The notes below the pieces were generated by a model. The model saw only the letters and a program-made list of their open reading frames with translations. It did no database searches and was not told where the DNA came from. From positions 62,001 through 126,000 of the forward strand of contig DVFL01000012.1 of NCBI GenBank assembly GCA_018713255.1: DNA of 64,000 nt, in the 5' to 3' direction. The stretch is from Candidatus Cottocaccamicrobium excrementipullorum (GTDB lineage Bacteria; Bacillota; Clostridia; Lachnospirales; Lachnospiraceae). The translations under genes were made by a program, and so were the position numbers. This document shows, piece after piece, positions 33,539 through 42,013 of this stretch (position 1 is the first letter of the stretch; every line of letters begins with the position of its first letter).

Positions 33539-35209
33539 ATGGCAGCAGAGACGAAGCGAAAAACCCTGGTAATTGGGCATCGAAATCCAGACACAGACTC
33601 CATTTGTTCGGCTATCTGCTATGCGAATTTAAAGCAGCAGGTGACGGGAGGCGTTTATGAGCCGGCCAGAGCAGGAAACGTTAATTCGGAGACTCGGTTC
33701 GTTTTGGATTATTTTGGAGTAAAGGAGCCGGAGCTGGTAAAAACTGTCCGTACTCAGGTAAAGGACATTGAAATCCGGGAAACTCCAGGGGTAAACCGGA
33801 ACATTTCTTTGAAAGAGGCCTGGAATCTGATGCAGCAGGCCAATGTGGTGACCCTGGCAGCTGTGACGGAAGGCGGACTTCTGGAAGGGCTGATTACCGT
33901 GGGAGATATTACCAAATCCTATATGAATGTGTACGACAGCAGCATTCTGTCCAAAGCGGAAACCCAGTATTCCAATATTGTGGAGACTTTGGAGGGGGAT
34001 CTGGTAATTGGGGATATTCAGGCCTATTTTAACCGGGGCAAGGTGCTGATTGCAGCGGCTAATCCGGATATGATGGAATTTTATATTGAACCTAACGATC
34101 TGGTGATTTTGGGAAACCGGTATGAGTCCCAGCTGTGCGCCATTGAGATGGAGGCCAGCTGTATTATCGTCTGTGAAGGCGCGGGGGTGTCCATGACCAT
34201 TAAAAAGCTGGCTCAGGAGAGAGGCTGCACCATTATTACCACGCCTTACGACACCTATACTGCTGCCAGACTGATTAATCAGAGCATGCCAATCAGCTAT
34301 TTTATGAAGACAGAGCATCTGATTACCTTTGACGAAGAGGATTTTATTGATGATATTCGGGATGTAATGACCAATAAGCGTCACCGTGATTTCCCTATTC
34401 TGGACAAAGATGGATTTTATAAGGGGATGATTTCTAGACGGAATCTTCTGGGAGCCAGAGGAAAAGCCGTGATTATGGTGGATCACAATGAGAAAGGTCA
34501 GGCGGTGGACGGCATCGAAGGTGCGGACATTCAGGAAATTATTGACCATCATAAGCTGGGGGCAGTCAATACGATTTCTCCGGTCTATTTCCGAAATCAG
34601 CCTTTGGGATGCACCGCCACCATTGTGTATCAGATGTATTTGGAGGCGGGGAAGGAAATTGAACCGAAGATTGCCGGACTGTTGTGCAGCGCCATTATTT
34701 CGGATACTTTGCTGTTCCGGTCTCCCACCTGCACTGCAGTGGACAGGGCAGCGGCGGAAAAGCTTGCCCAGATCGCCGGAATTTCCCTGGAGGAATATGC
34801 CGGAAAAATGTTTGCGGCGGCCAGCAACCTGAAGGGAAAGACAGACCGGGAGATCTTTTACCAGGATTTTAAGCGGTTTGAAGCTGGGAAAATTACTTTC
34901 GGCGTAGGCCAGATCAGTTCAGTAAATGCGGAGGAGTTAGGGGAATTGAAGGAAAGACTTCTTCCTTATCTCCAGGAAGCGCTGAAGGAGCACGGAACAA
35001 ATATGATGTTCTTTATGCTTACCAATATTCTGACACAGTCCACAGAGCTTCTGTGTGCAGGAGCGGGGGCGGAACAGTTAATTCGCAAGGCTTTTCACAT
35101 TGACGGAGAAAGTGGAGAAGGACAGAAGCAGAGCCAGGTGGTAAGTCTGCCAGGGGTGGTATCCCGGAAAAAGCAGCTGGTACCTGGAATTATGATTGCA
35201 GAAGAATGA
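33539..35209 (+). CDS. CBS-domain manganese-dependent inorganic pyrophosphatase
   Basis: Family II (DHH) pyrophosphatase that hydrolyses PPi, with a regulatory insert. DHH metal motifs: GHRNPDTDSICSA at 13-25 and the later IIDHHKLGAVNT near 340. Between them lie two CBS domains with a DRTGG domain (about 70-300), which in characterised homologues bind AMP/ADP and diadenosine polyphosphates to tune activity. C-terminal DHHA2 domain (about 390-540). 556 aa is the usual length of the CBS-DRTGG form. GGAGG lies 6 nt before the ATG. The flavin reductase gene follows 17 nt later. Confidence 0.95.
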   Translation: MAAETKRKTLVIGHRNPDTDSICSAICYANLKQQVTGGVYEPARAGNVNSETRFVLDYFGVKEPELVKTVRTQVKDIEIRETPGVNRNISLKEAWNLMQQANVVTLAAVTEGGLLEGLITVGDITKSYMNVYDSSILSKAETQYSNIVETLEGDLVIGDIQAYFNRGKVLIAAANPDMMEFYIEPNDLVILGNRYESQLCAIEMEASCIIVCEGAGVSMTIKKLAQERGCTIITTPYDTYTAARLINQSMPISYFMKTEHLITFDEEDFIDDIRDVMTNKRHRDFPILDKDGFYKGMISRRNLLGARGKAVIMVDHNEKGQAVDGIEGADIQEIIDHHKLGAVNTISPVYFRNQPLGCTATIVYQMYLEAGKEIEPKIAGLLCSAIISDTLLFRSPTCTAVDRAAAEKLAQIAGISLEEYAGKMFAAASNLKGKTDREIFYQDFKRFEAGKITFGVGQISSVNAEELGELKERLLPYLQEALKEHGTNMMFFMLTNILTQSTELLCAGAGAEQLIRKAFHIDGESGEGQKQSQVVSLPGVVSRKKQLVPGIMIAEE

Positions 35210-35226
35210 AGGAAAGGCGGGTTTGC

Positions 35227-35796
35227 ATGAAAGAGGGAAAGGAAAACTGGAAGCCGGGAAATTTATTATATCCGCTCCCCGTGGTGATGGTAAGCTGCCA
35301 GAGGCCTGGGGAGAAAGCGAATATTATTACCTTAGCCTGGGCCGGAACGGTGTGTTCTTCTCCTGCCATGGTTTCCATCTCCATTCGGCCGGAACGGCAT
35401 TCTTATGGGATTATTAAGGAAACGGGAGAATTTGTGATCAATCTGGTGACCAAGGATCTTGCTTTTGCCACAGATTACTGCGGGGTGAAAAGCGGACGGG
35501 ATGTGGATAAGTTTAAGGAAATGGGATTGACGGCAGTGGAGTCCCCGCTGGTATCTGCTCCATCCATTAAAGAAAGCCCTGTGAATATCCAGTGCCGGGT
35601 AACCCAGGTCATTCCTTTAGGAAGTCATGATATGTTTTTGGCAAAGGTAGCAGGAATCACCGTGGATCGGAAGCATATGGACGCCAAGGGAAAATTCCAT
35701 CTGAACCAGACGGGACTGGTGGCCTATTCCCACGGCGAGTATTTCTGTTTAGGAGAGAAGCTGGGAAAATTCGGATATTCGGTGCAGAAGAAATAA
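35227..35796 (+). CDS. Flavin reductase-like domain protein
   Basis: FMN-binding split-barrel protein of the flavin reductase family (residues about 10-160), with PLPVVMVSCQRPGEKANIITLAWAG at the N-terminus and GEFVINLVTKDLAFATDYCGVKSGRDVDKF in the middle. Probably reduces flavin or a substrate with NAD(P)H; no specific substrate is evident. I chose ATG 35227 (MKEGKENWKPG), which has AAAGGCGGG 7 nt before it, over the in-frame ATG at 35206 that overlaps the pyrophosphatase stop codon. 189 aa. It sits between the pyrophosphatase and shikimate kinase genes and is likely co-transcribed. Confidence 0.9.
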   Translation: MKEGKENWKPGNLLYPLPVVMVSCQRPGEKANIITLAWAGTVCSSPAMVSISIRPERHSYGIIKETGEFVINLVTKDLAFATDYCGVKSGRDVDKFKEMGLTAVESPLVSAPSIKESPVNIQCRVTQVIPLGSHDMFLAKVAGITVDRKHMDAKGKFHLNQTGLVAYSHGEYFCLGEKLGKFGYSVQKK

Positions 35797-35811
35797 GGTA
35801 AAGGAGACAGA

Positions 35812-36390
35812 ATGAAACCTAATATTACATTAATCGGCATGCCCTCTTCCGGGAAAAGCACCATTGGCGTGCTGCTGGCCAAGCGCCTTGGTTATTCCTT
35901 CGTGGATGTGGATATTGTGATCCAGGAAAAGGAAGGCCGGCTGTTAAAGGAGATTATTGCCCAGGAGGGCATGGAGGGCTTTCTTAAGGTAGAGGAGCGG
36001 GTCAACGCAGAGCTGGATGTGAGAAAGTCTGTGATTGCTCCCGGTGGATCGGTGATCTACGGCGAAAAGGCGATGGAGCATTTAAAGGAAATCAGTGAAG
36101 TCGTTTATTTAAAAATGAGCTACGAGGAAATGGAGAAGCGGATCGGAAATGTGGTGGACCGGGGCGTGGCGTTAAAGCCTGGATTTACTCTGCGTGATCT
36201 GTATAATGAGAGAGTGCCCCTTTACGAGAAGTATGCCGATATTGTGGTGGACGAAGAAGGATGCCTCCAGCCGGGAGAAACGGTGGACAGACTGCGGGCC
36301 ATTATGGAGAGCCGCCTGGCGGCGGAGAAGGCTGAACTGGATAAAATGCTGGCTCTTCTGAAAGACGGAGGCGGGGCGGATTCGGAATGA
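35812..36390 (+). CDS. aroK: Shikimate kinase
   Basis: Phosphorylates shikimate in the chorismate pathway. P-loop GMPSSGKSTIG at residues 8-18, the DVDIVIQ metal/shikimate motif near 33, GGSVIY near 79, and a lid region containing DRG, followed by YNERVPLYEKYADIVV near 130. 192 aa is slightly longer than the usual 165-175 because of a charged C-terminal helix (LAAEKAELDKMLALLKDGG). AAAGGAGA ribosome site. Last gene of a likely operon, followed by a clear terminator. Confidence 0.9.
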   Translation: MKPNITLIGMPSSGKSTIGVLLAKRLGYSFVDVDIVIQEKEGRLLKEIIAQEGMEGFLKVEERVNAELDVRKSVIAPGGSVIYGEKAMEHLKEISEVVYLKMSYEEMEKRIGNVVDRGVALKPGFTLRDLYNERVPLYEKYADIVVDEEGCLQPGETVDRLRAIMESRLAAEKAELDKMLALLKDGGGADSE

Positions 36391-36407
36391 GAAAAAATTA
36401 GCTGCAG

Positions 36408-36442
36408 AAAAAGGAGAACCTGACAATGGGTTCTCCTTTTTT
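36408..36442 (+). terminator. Intrinsic terminator after aroK
   Basis: AAAAAGGAGAACC pairs with GGTTCTCCTTTTT around a short loop; ends in a T6 run. It may also serve the minus-strand gene that stops at 36477. Confidence 0.88.
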
Positions 36443-36476
36443 GCAGAGCATATTTTTACTCCTATGAGGAAGAAAA

Positions 36477-36836
36477 TTAAAGCATCTCCATATATTCCAG
36501 CAGGTTATCTGCCATTTCCAGGCCGAAGTAGAGGAAAACCGCTAGAATTCCCAAAGCAACGACCAGGAAAACAAGTTTATAGACCAGATAAGCTTTGGCA
36601 AAATCTCTGCGCTGATCGCCTTTCCGTCTTAATGCCAGAATCAGCAGATAGATCCAGCCGATAATGGGCAGGTTCATGATCATAAATGTTGAAAACCAGG
36701 AACGGATGGGAGCCCGGCGCACATACTGCGGGCCAGGGTCAGACACTGGAGCGGAAAGGGGCGCCGGAGCAGAGGTTTTGTGAGATACTGCTGGTTTGTC
36801 CACGGATGCGGCGTTGTCTGTCAGTTTGCTGTTCAT
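36477..36836 (-). CDS. Small two-helix membrane protein coupled to the PBP gene
   Basis: 119 aa, no recognised family. A Pro/Ala/Ser-rich cytoplasmic-looking N-terminus (about 1-45) is followed by two transmembrane helices (about 50-68, FMIMNLPIIGWIYLLILAL, and about 84-105, VYKLVFLVVALGILAVFLYF) with a basic RRKGDQRRDF loop between them. Its ATG overlaps the PBP stop (TGATG at 36838-36834), so it is translationally coupled and made with the PBP. A role beside the PBP, for example scaffolding or regulation, is inference. Confidence 0.75.
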   Translation of the reverse strand: MNSKLTDNAASVDKPAVSHKTSAPAPLSAPVSDPGPQYVRRAPIRSWFSTFMIMNLPIIGWIYLLILALRRKGDQRRDFAKAYLVYKLVFLVVALGILAVFLYFGLEMADNLLEYMEML

Positions 36837-39448
36837 CAGTTTGCACCTCCCGGTCCTTGTGGAATGATCGTTACGCGGTTTGAGGTAGGCGGATTTCCAT
36901 CCTGGAAAGCTCCGGGACCGGCAGAATAATCTGGCTGGGTCTCCGGCTGAGTTTCCTCCGCTGCCCTGGAAGCTTCTGCAGCCGCCTGAGCTTCCGCTGC
37001 CGCTCTGGCAGCTGCCTCCTGCTGTTGCCTGGCCGCTTCTGCAGCTGCCTGACGTCTGGCTGCTTCTTCCGCCGCCAGCTTGGCAGAATAGGCGTCGATC
37101 TGACTTTGCATGGACTGAAGAACAGGCTCAATAGCAGAATATCTGGCTTCAATGCGCTCAAGCAGGCGGGTGCGCTCATCGCTTTCGTCAATAAGAGCAA
37201 TTTGAGTAAGCATGGATTGATAGGTTTCCTCTGCCCAGTAGCCGTCGGCTGCACTGGAGATGGTGCGGCTTTCAAATTCTGTTACATCAGCGGAAAGCTC
37301 ATCCAGCATCTGCCGCTGGCTGCGGTCATGCTCTGCCTGCTGGGCTCTGAGTTCGGCAGTAAGACTGAAGTAGTCGGTGATGCCGTTGTCCGGATCCTGC
37401 TGCTGTTCTACGGTTACCGGCTGCTCCCAGTCAAGGGGCTCAAGGCCGGTGTGGATCTGATCCATTACATTTTTCCAGATCCGGCCGGCATAGGTGCTTC
37501 CGTAAACTCCAGGCATGGCCCGGGGAATATCGTAGCCTACCCACACGGCGGTGGTGTAATAGCGGGTATAGCCGCAGAACCAGGTGTCACGATTGCTGTT
37601 GGTGGTGCCGGTTTTGCCGGCGCAGGGCATATTTCCGCTTAAGGCCAGGCCGCGGCCGGTTCCATAGGGGGAGGTCATGGTACCTTTTAAAATATCCGTC
37701 AGCATAAAAGCAGTATCTTCCAGATACACTTGTTTTGCAGAAGGAGTAAGGCCCTGAGTAAGGTCCCCGTCATGCTCATGAAGAATTTTTACAATGCAGG
37801 TGCGGTCGTTGTACACGCCATAATTGGCCAGGGTGCTGTAGCCCTTAGCCATGTCCACCACCCGGACACCGTTAGTGAAGCCGCCGATGCTTAAGGAGGG
37901 AACTCCGTTGTCCACGTAGCTGATCCGCTGAAATTCCATGTTTGCCAGATACTGCAGTCCCGTATCCACGCCGATATCAGCCAGTACCTGCCAGGCCACG
38001 GTATTTAAGCTGCGGTTTAAGGCCTCCCGGACGGTAACATTTCCGTAGTAGCGGCCCCCGCTGTTGGAGGGTCCGTCTTCCCATTTATGGTCATCCACCA
38101 TGCGGGAAGGGTAATATTCTCCGGTGTCGAAAGCCGGGCCGTAATCGATCAGGGGCTTGATGGTGCTGCCTGGCTGGCGGGCGCTTAAATAAGCCCGGTT
38201 GAACTGATCCTCAGTTCCGCGGCCCCCCACAATGGCCACCACATAATTCGTCTGGTTATCCACAATCACCCCAGCTCCCTGGAGCGCGTATTTTCCGTTT
38301 TCCTGCAGTTCCGTATAGGAAGACAGGCCCAGATCAATGGCCTGCTGGAGCTGGTCCTGGAGAGACTGGTCCAGAGAAGTATAAATTTTATATCCGCCGG
38401 CCCGGATGCTGTCGGTTTTCTGGCTGTAGGCTTCGTCATACCGTTCCATATAGGTATCGTAATCTTCTTTGTCCTTAAACAGATACTGGAATTCAAACCC
38501 GTCCATTTTCATCAGGGTGAGAGCGGCGCAGTGGATGGCATAGCTGGTCTGATAGCTTTCATCTGTGCCTTCCTGGGTTTCCTGGACAATGCTTAAGGGC
38601 TGACTGGTATATTCTTCATATTCTTCTTCAGTCAAATAGCCTACCTCATACATGCTCTTCAGCACATCATTCCGCTTGGCCAGAGAAGCTTCTGGGTGCC
38701 TTACTGGATCATAAGCGGAGGGACTGTTGCTGATGCCCACCAGGACGGCGGCTTCATAAGGCTCCAGATCTGAAGCGTTCTTGCCGAAGTAATAGCGGCT
38801 GGCAGCCTGTACGCCGTAGCACTGGTGGCCGTAGAAATTAGTATTGCAGTAAAATTCCATAATATCGGCTTTGGAATATTTCTTCTCCAGCTCTGGCGCT
38901 AAGAGAATTTCAATAATCTTCCGGGTAAAGGTCTGTTCCTGAGTCAGATATGTATTTTTGATCACCTGCTGAGTGATGGTGCTGCCTCCCTGGGTGATCT
39001 CCCCGTTGTGCTTAATCAAAGCCAATCCGGCTCTGAAGGTGGCGATCCAATCTACGCCGGAGTGGGTCTTAAACCGCCGGTCCTCCTGGGCGATATAGGC
39101 ATTCTGAATGTTCATGCTGATGTGGCTGATGTCCACATACTCATAATGGCCAGCGTTGATCAGGCCGATTTGGTTTCCGTCCTTGTCGTAAATAATGGTA
39201 TCAGACAGCATGCTGAAGTCTGAGCGGTCCATGGTAGCCAAAGTGTCGTAAGCTACCTCACGGCAGTATTCCAGTTCAGGTTTTACCTTGATGAACAGGA
39301 AAATTCCTGCGCAGGCGCACAGGATAAAGGAAACGGTGAGCACGGTCATGACGGCTTTAAACAGCCAGCCCAGAATGCCAAGTAAGCTTAAGACCAGGGT
39401 AAGGAAGTTTTTTCCTAGATGATATAAAGCTGCTTGTACTTTTTTCAT
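36836..39448 (-). CDS. Class A penicillin-binding protein (PBP1a family)
   Basis: Bifunctional peptidoglycan glycosyltransferase and DD-transpeptidase. N-terminal cytoplasmic stretch, TM anchor at about 33-54, GT51 domain with QEDRRF (Glu 122) and GGSTITQQVIKN near 155, then the transpeptidase with SxxK at 428-431 (STIK), SxN at 480-482 (SLN) and KTG at 612-614. After the transpeptidase comes a long tail (about 690-870) rich in Ala, Gln and Glu, EAARRQAAAEAARQQQEAA-like, then a Pro/Gly-rich end; it looks like a coiled coil with an extended terminus and is longer than usual. GAAGGGAAAGAAG precedes the ATG. First gene of a two-gene unit. Confidence 0.95.
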   Translation of the reverse strand: MKKVQAALYHLGKNFLTLVLSLLGILGWLFKAVMTVLTVSFILCACAGIFLFIKVKPELEYCREVAYDTLATMDRSDFSMLSDTIIYDKDGNQIGLINAGHYEYVDISHISMNIQNAYIAQEDRRFKTHSGVDWIATFRAGLALIKHNGEITQGGSTITQQVIKNTYLTQEQTFTRKIIEILLAPELEKKYSKADIMEFYCNTNFYGHQCYGVQAASRYYFGKNASDLEPYEAAVLVGISNSPSAYDPVRHPEASLAKRNDVLKSMYEVGYLTEEEYEEYTSQPLSIVQETQEGTDESYQTSYAIHCAALTLMKMDGFEFQYLFKDKEDYDTYMERYDEAYSQKTDSIRAGGYKIYTSLDQSLQDQLQQAIDLGLSSYTELQENGKYALQGAGVIVDNQTNYVVAIVGGRGTEDQFNRAYLSARQPGSTIKPLIDYGPAFDTGEYYPSRMVDDHKWEDGPSNSGGRYYGNVTVREALNRSLNTVAWQVLADIGVDTGLQYLANMEFQRISYVDNGVPSLSIGGFTNGVRVVDMAKGYSTLANYGVYNDRTCIVKILHEHDGDLTQGLTPSAKQVYLEDTAFMLTDILKGTMTSPYGTGRGLALSGNMPCAGKTGTTNSNRDTWFCGYTRYYTTAVWVGYDIPRAMPGVYGSTYAGRIWKNVMDQIHTGLEPLDWEQPVTVEQQQDPDNGITDYFSLTAELRAQQAEHDRSQRQMLDELSADVTEFESRTISSAADGYWAEETYQSMLTQIALIDESDERTRLLERIEARYSAIEPVLQSMQSQIDAYSAKLAAEEAARRQAAAEAARQQQEAAARAAAEAQAAAEASRAAEETQPETQPDYSAGPGAFQDGNPPTSNRVTIIPQGPGGAN

Positions 39449-39484
39449 GCTTCTTTCCCTTCTTTGGTGAAACGTATTAAACGC

Positions 39485-39523
39485 AACTGTTCAGGACAAA
39501 GGTCCTGAACAGTTATCATTATA
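39485..39523 (-). promoter_or_regulatory. PBP promoter -10 with perfect 13-bp dyad at the transcription start
   Basis: Minus-strand TATAAT (39523-39518; the -35 is poor), and immediately downstream a perfect inverted repeat AACTGTTCAGGAC-AAAG-GTCCTGAACAGTT (39485-39514, plus-strand reading). It would form a stem-loop at the mRNA 5' end or be an operator for a dimeric regulator. Confidence 0.55.
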
Positions 39524-39634
39524 GAACAAAAAGTCTGAATTGGATATAGGTAAAGTGGGGGAAATTCAATGAAAAACTTGGTATATATGCCTTAGAAGGG
39601 GGAGAAAATCCCAAAAAATTGTGATTTTAAACCA

Positions 39635-39660
39635 GGCCAGGACGAAAAAGAGTCCCGGCC
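39635..39660 (-). terminator. Hairpin after bioY
   Basis: Minus strand GGCCGGGAC/GTCCTGGCC (9 bp, one G-U), then TGGTTT. A weak T-run; probable terminator or mRNA end 8 nt after the stop codon. Confidence 0.45.
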
Positions 39661-39667
39661 GGAAAGA

Positions 39668-40228
39668 TTAGAAAGAAGCAGAGCGCACCCGGCGCCGCAA
39701 AATAGGTCCGGCAGTGAGTGCAACGATTATTTTGACCCCATCCCCTGGCAGATAAGGAAGAACGCCTATTGCTGCGGCGGAGAGAAAAGGAATCTTCATC
39801 TGGCAGGCCAGCCAAAGGGTTCCGAATGCATAACACAAGATTGTGCCTGCCGCCATAGCGGCAGCATGAATCCATGAAGGTTTCGGAAAGCGGTCAATGA
39901 AAAAGCCGCTGACAAGCACCAGAAAAAGATAGCCGATGAGATAGCCGCCGGTGGGACCGGCAGCTTTGGCCAATCCGCCGGAGAAGCCGGAAAATACAGG
40001 AAGACCGATGATTCCCAAAAGAAGATATAAAAAGCAGCTTACTAAAGCTCCTTTCATCCCCAGAAGATAAAGGGACAGGTAAAGAATCAAGGTGGTCAGG
40101 GACAGAGGAACCGGACTTACCGGGATGGGAATTGCGATGGGGCCTGCCACGCAGGTCACAGCGGTGACCAGAGCGGCTGTGGTCATTTGACGAATTGTCA
40201 GGCCGGAACGAACTGCAGAAACTTCCAT
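39668..40228 (-). CDS. bioY: Biotin transporter BioY (ECF S component)
   Basis: Biotin-specific S component of an energy-coupling-factor importer. Five to six membrane helices; signature regions PIPVSPVPLSLTTLILYLS near 38 and GLPVFSGFSGGLAKAAGPTGGYLIGYL near 78, which form the biotin site. 186 aa from ATG 40228, chosen because AAGGAAG lies about 7 nt before it; the in-frame ATG at 40252 has no ribosome site. No ATPase or EcfT gene is adjacent, so it uses a shared module. Its promoter overlaps a BirA-type operator, so biotin sufficiency should repress it. Confidence 0.94.
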   Translation of the reverse strand: MEVSAVRSGLTIRQMTTAALVTAVTCVAGPIAIPIPVSPVPLSLTTLILYLSLYLLGMKGALVSCFLYLLLGIIGLPVFSGFSGGLAKAAGPTGGYLIGYLFLVLVSGFFIDRFPKPSWIHAAAMAAGTILCYAFGTLWLACQMKIPFLSAAAIGVLPYLPGDGVKIIVALTAGPILRRRVRSASF

Positions 40229-40263
40229 AGTTGACTTCCTTTCTTTTTTCATGATTGTTTATT

Positions 40264-40316
40264 ATTATAGAAAACAGAAAAAAGATTGTCAACTATTTTT
40301 TAGACGTGGTTAACAA
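40264..40316 (-). promoter_or_regulatory. bioY promoter overlapped by a BirA operator
   Basis: Minus strand TTGACA (40292-40287), 17-nt spacer, TATAAT (40269-40264). Overlapping the -35 is the dyad TTGTTAAC-N15-GTTGACAA (40316-40286), which matches the Firmicute BirA box in both half-sites and spacing. Predicted repression by biotinyl-AMP-bound BirA. Confidence 0.88.
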
Positions 40317-40360
40317 TAGCGGTGAGAACCATGGAAACAGCCAGGACAGGCGCGGAGAAT

Positions 40361-40939
40361 TCAGAGAATTACCGGCTGAATTTGCTTATGGTCCAGAGCT
40401 TCCATAATTGTTTGAGGGATCAGCTGAGTGCGGGCGCTCATGGAGCGGGGCTTCGCCTGAGGATTATCTTGACCGAAGGGGACAAAATAAATATGTTTGG
40501 TATTCATCAGCTGACCAATGTTTTTTAAGCTGGCGCCCAGGGCATCGTTGGTGGATAAAGAAATTACCACAGGTTTTTCATTGCGCAGATGAGCTTTTGC
40601 GGCCATGAGCACAGGGGTATCAGTGATGCCGGCAGCCAGTTTAGCCAAGGTATTGCCGGTGCAGGGGGAAATAAGAAGAAGGTCAAGGAAGTTTTTAGGG
40701 CCGATGGGCTCTGCTTCCTCTATGGTAAGGATGGGCTGATTCCCGGTCATATTGGTAAGCCGGCTGATCCACTCCTGGGGATCGCCGAACCGGGATTGGA
40801 TGGTTTGAATATTTCGGGAAAAAATTGGGTAGACAAAGGCGCCTGCCCGAAGAAGATTTAAAATTTCTTTTTCTGTCTGTTCAAAAGTACAGAAGGAGCC
40901 GCAAAAGGCGGCGCCGATGTGTTTGCCTTTTAGTTCCAT
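40361..40939 (-). CDS. dpaB: Dipicolinate synthase subunit B
   Basis: SpoVFB: flavoprotein-like subunit that, with DpaA, oxidises dihydrodipicolinate to dipicolinic acid in the mother cell for spore-core dehydration. Signature IGAAFCGSFCTFEQ at the N-terminus (flavodoxin-like phosphate loop) and LLISPCTGNTLAKLAAGITDTPVLMAAKAHLRN near 88. 192 aa from ATG 40939, with CAGGAAAA 8 nt upstream; the frame is open to 41011 but overlaps dpaA and has no ribosome site. 53 nt after dpaA in the same direction. Good evidence for a spore-former. Confidence 0.94.
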   Translation of the reverse strand: MELKGKHIGAAFCGSFCTFEQTEKEILNLLRAGAFVYPIFSRNIQTIQSRFGDPQEWISRLTNMTGNQPILTIEEAEPIGPKNFLDLLLISPCTGNTLAKLAAGITDTPVLMAAKAHLRNEKPVVISLSTNDALGASLKNIGQLMNTKHIYFVPFGQDNPQAKPRSMSARTQLIPQTIMEALDHKQIQPVIL

Positions 40940-40992
40940 AGATTTTCCTGTCTGCAAGTTGTTCTTGCTTTTGTTATATGCAGAATAAGAAG

Positions 40993-41883
40993 TTAAGGGA
41001 CCTGGGGACAAGAGGAAAGGTCTGGCGGATTAAGGAAAGGAATCAGCTGTTTTAGGAGGATGTCCGCTGCTGCTTTTGGACAGAAACGGCCGGGAAGGCC
41101 TGGGGCGGCCAGCGCTTTTCGCCCAGTAAGGCGGCAGAATTCAAAATCTACTCCCCCAGGAGCAGAAGCCAGATCAATGATGGTGATTCGGGGGCTGGTC
41201 TGGGAGAGAAGCTTCTGGCTGAAAATCGGGCACGGAACGGTATTGAAAAGATAATCAAACATTTCCAGGGGAGTCTGGGACTCTTCCCAAGAAGAATCAC
41301 AAGGAATAAGGGAGGGAAGGCAGAGAACCCCTTTTTCCTGGGCGTCACGGCGTTTTTCAGGGTCTATTTCAGATACGGTTACGCTGGCGCCCATTCCTTT
41401 CAGCATTAAGGCCAAAGCGCTGCCGCAGTGTCCCCAGCCGGTGACCAGGCAGAGGCTTTCGCAGAGGGCTCCTGGGCTGTTGGCAATGGCGGTGCAGAGG
41501 GCGCCTTCTGCGGTGAGTTTGGCGTTTTGGGCGATGACTTCAGGGTCCTTGGAAAAATCATGGCAGAAAATATGGTTTTCCCGGCAAAAATCACGGACAA
41601 CGGGAGGGGGACTCCAGCCGAAAAGCTGCTGGCCGGGATGGAGCCAGGAGAGAAAGTCTTCAACTAAAGGCGCAGTGCCGGAAGAGAAGAAAAGAGTTTT
41701 TTGGTCCTTGCTGAAGGGAAGAGGAAGAAGAATCAGGTCTGCTTTGGCTGTTTCTTCCTCCAGTTCCCCGGCATTTTTCTCGGCGGTATTCAGAAAGCGG
41801 ACGCGGGAATACAGCTGGGACAGCATGGCGGCCAGGTATTCCTGCCGTTGGTCTCCGCCAAGAAGCAGAATAGTTTGTGTCAT
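40993..41883 (-). CDS. dpaA: Dipicolinate synthase subunit A
   Basis: SpoVFA: NAD(P)-binding subunit of dipicolinate synthase. N-terminal domain with ILLLGGDQRQEYLAAML, then a Rossmann domain whose VTGWGHCGSALALMLKGMGASVTVSEIDPEKR near 148 is the dinucleotide-binding fold. PLPFSKDQKTLF and GSGTAP-like loops are typical of the family. 296 aa, usual length. The ATG follows AAAAAGGAACC. First gene of dpaAB, transcribed away from dapA, whose product gives its substrate. Confidence 0.94.
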   Translation of the reverse strand: MTQTILLLGGDQRQEYLAAMLSQLYSRVRFLNTAEKNAGELEEETAKADLILLPLPFSKDQKTLFFSSGTAPLVEDFLSWLHPGQQLFGWSPPPVVRDFCRENHIFCHDFSKDPEVIAQNAKLTAEGALCTAIANSPGALCESLCLVTGWGHCGSALALMLKGMGASVTVSEIDPEKRRDAQEKGVLCLPSLIPCDSSWEESQTPLEMFDYLFNTVPCPIFSQKLLSQTSPRITIIDLASAPGGVDFEFCRLTGRKALAAPGLPGRFCPKAAADILLKQLIPFLNPPDLSSCPQVP

Positions 41884-41916
41884 AAGAGGTTCCTTTTTGA
41901 TTGGAAATTCTTACTT

Positions 41917-41925
41917 TATGGTATG
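41917..41925 (-). promoter_or_regulatory. Candidate mother-cell sigma -10 for dpaAB
   Basis: Minus strand CATACCATA fits the CATA-N3-TA -10 of sigma-K/sigma-E promoters and is 34 nt before the ATG. No convincing -35 is visible, so this is tentative. Confidence 0.35.
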
Positions 41926-42013
41926 AAGAAGAGGGGGAAGGCTTGCAGGCTGATTTCTTTCATCAGGGAACCAGATAAAAAAGTCCGCATAATCTGATTA
42001 ATATAGCAGAAGA

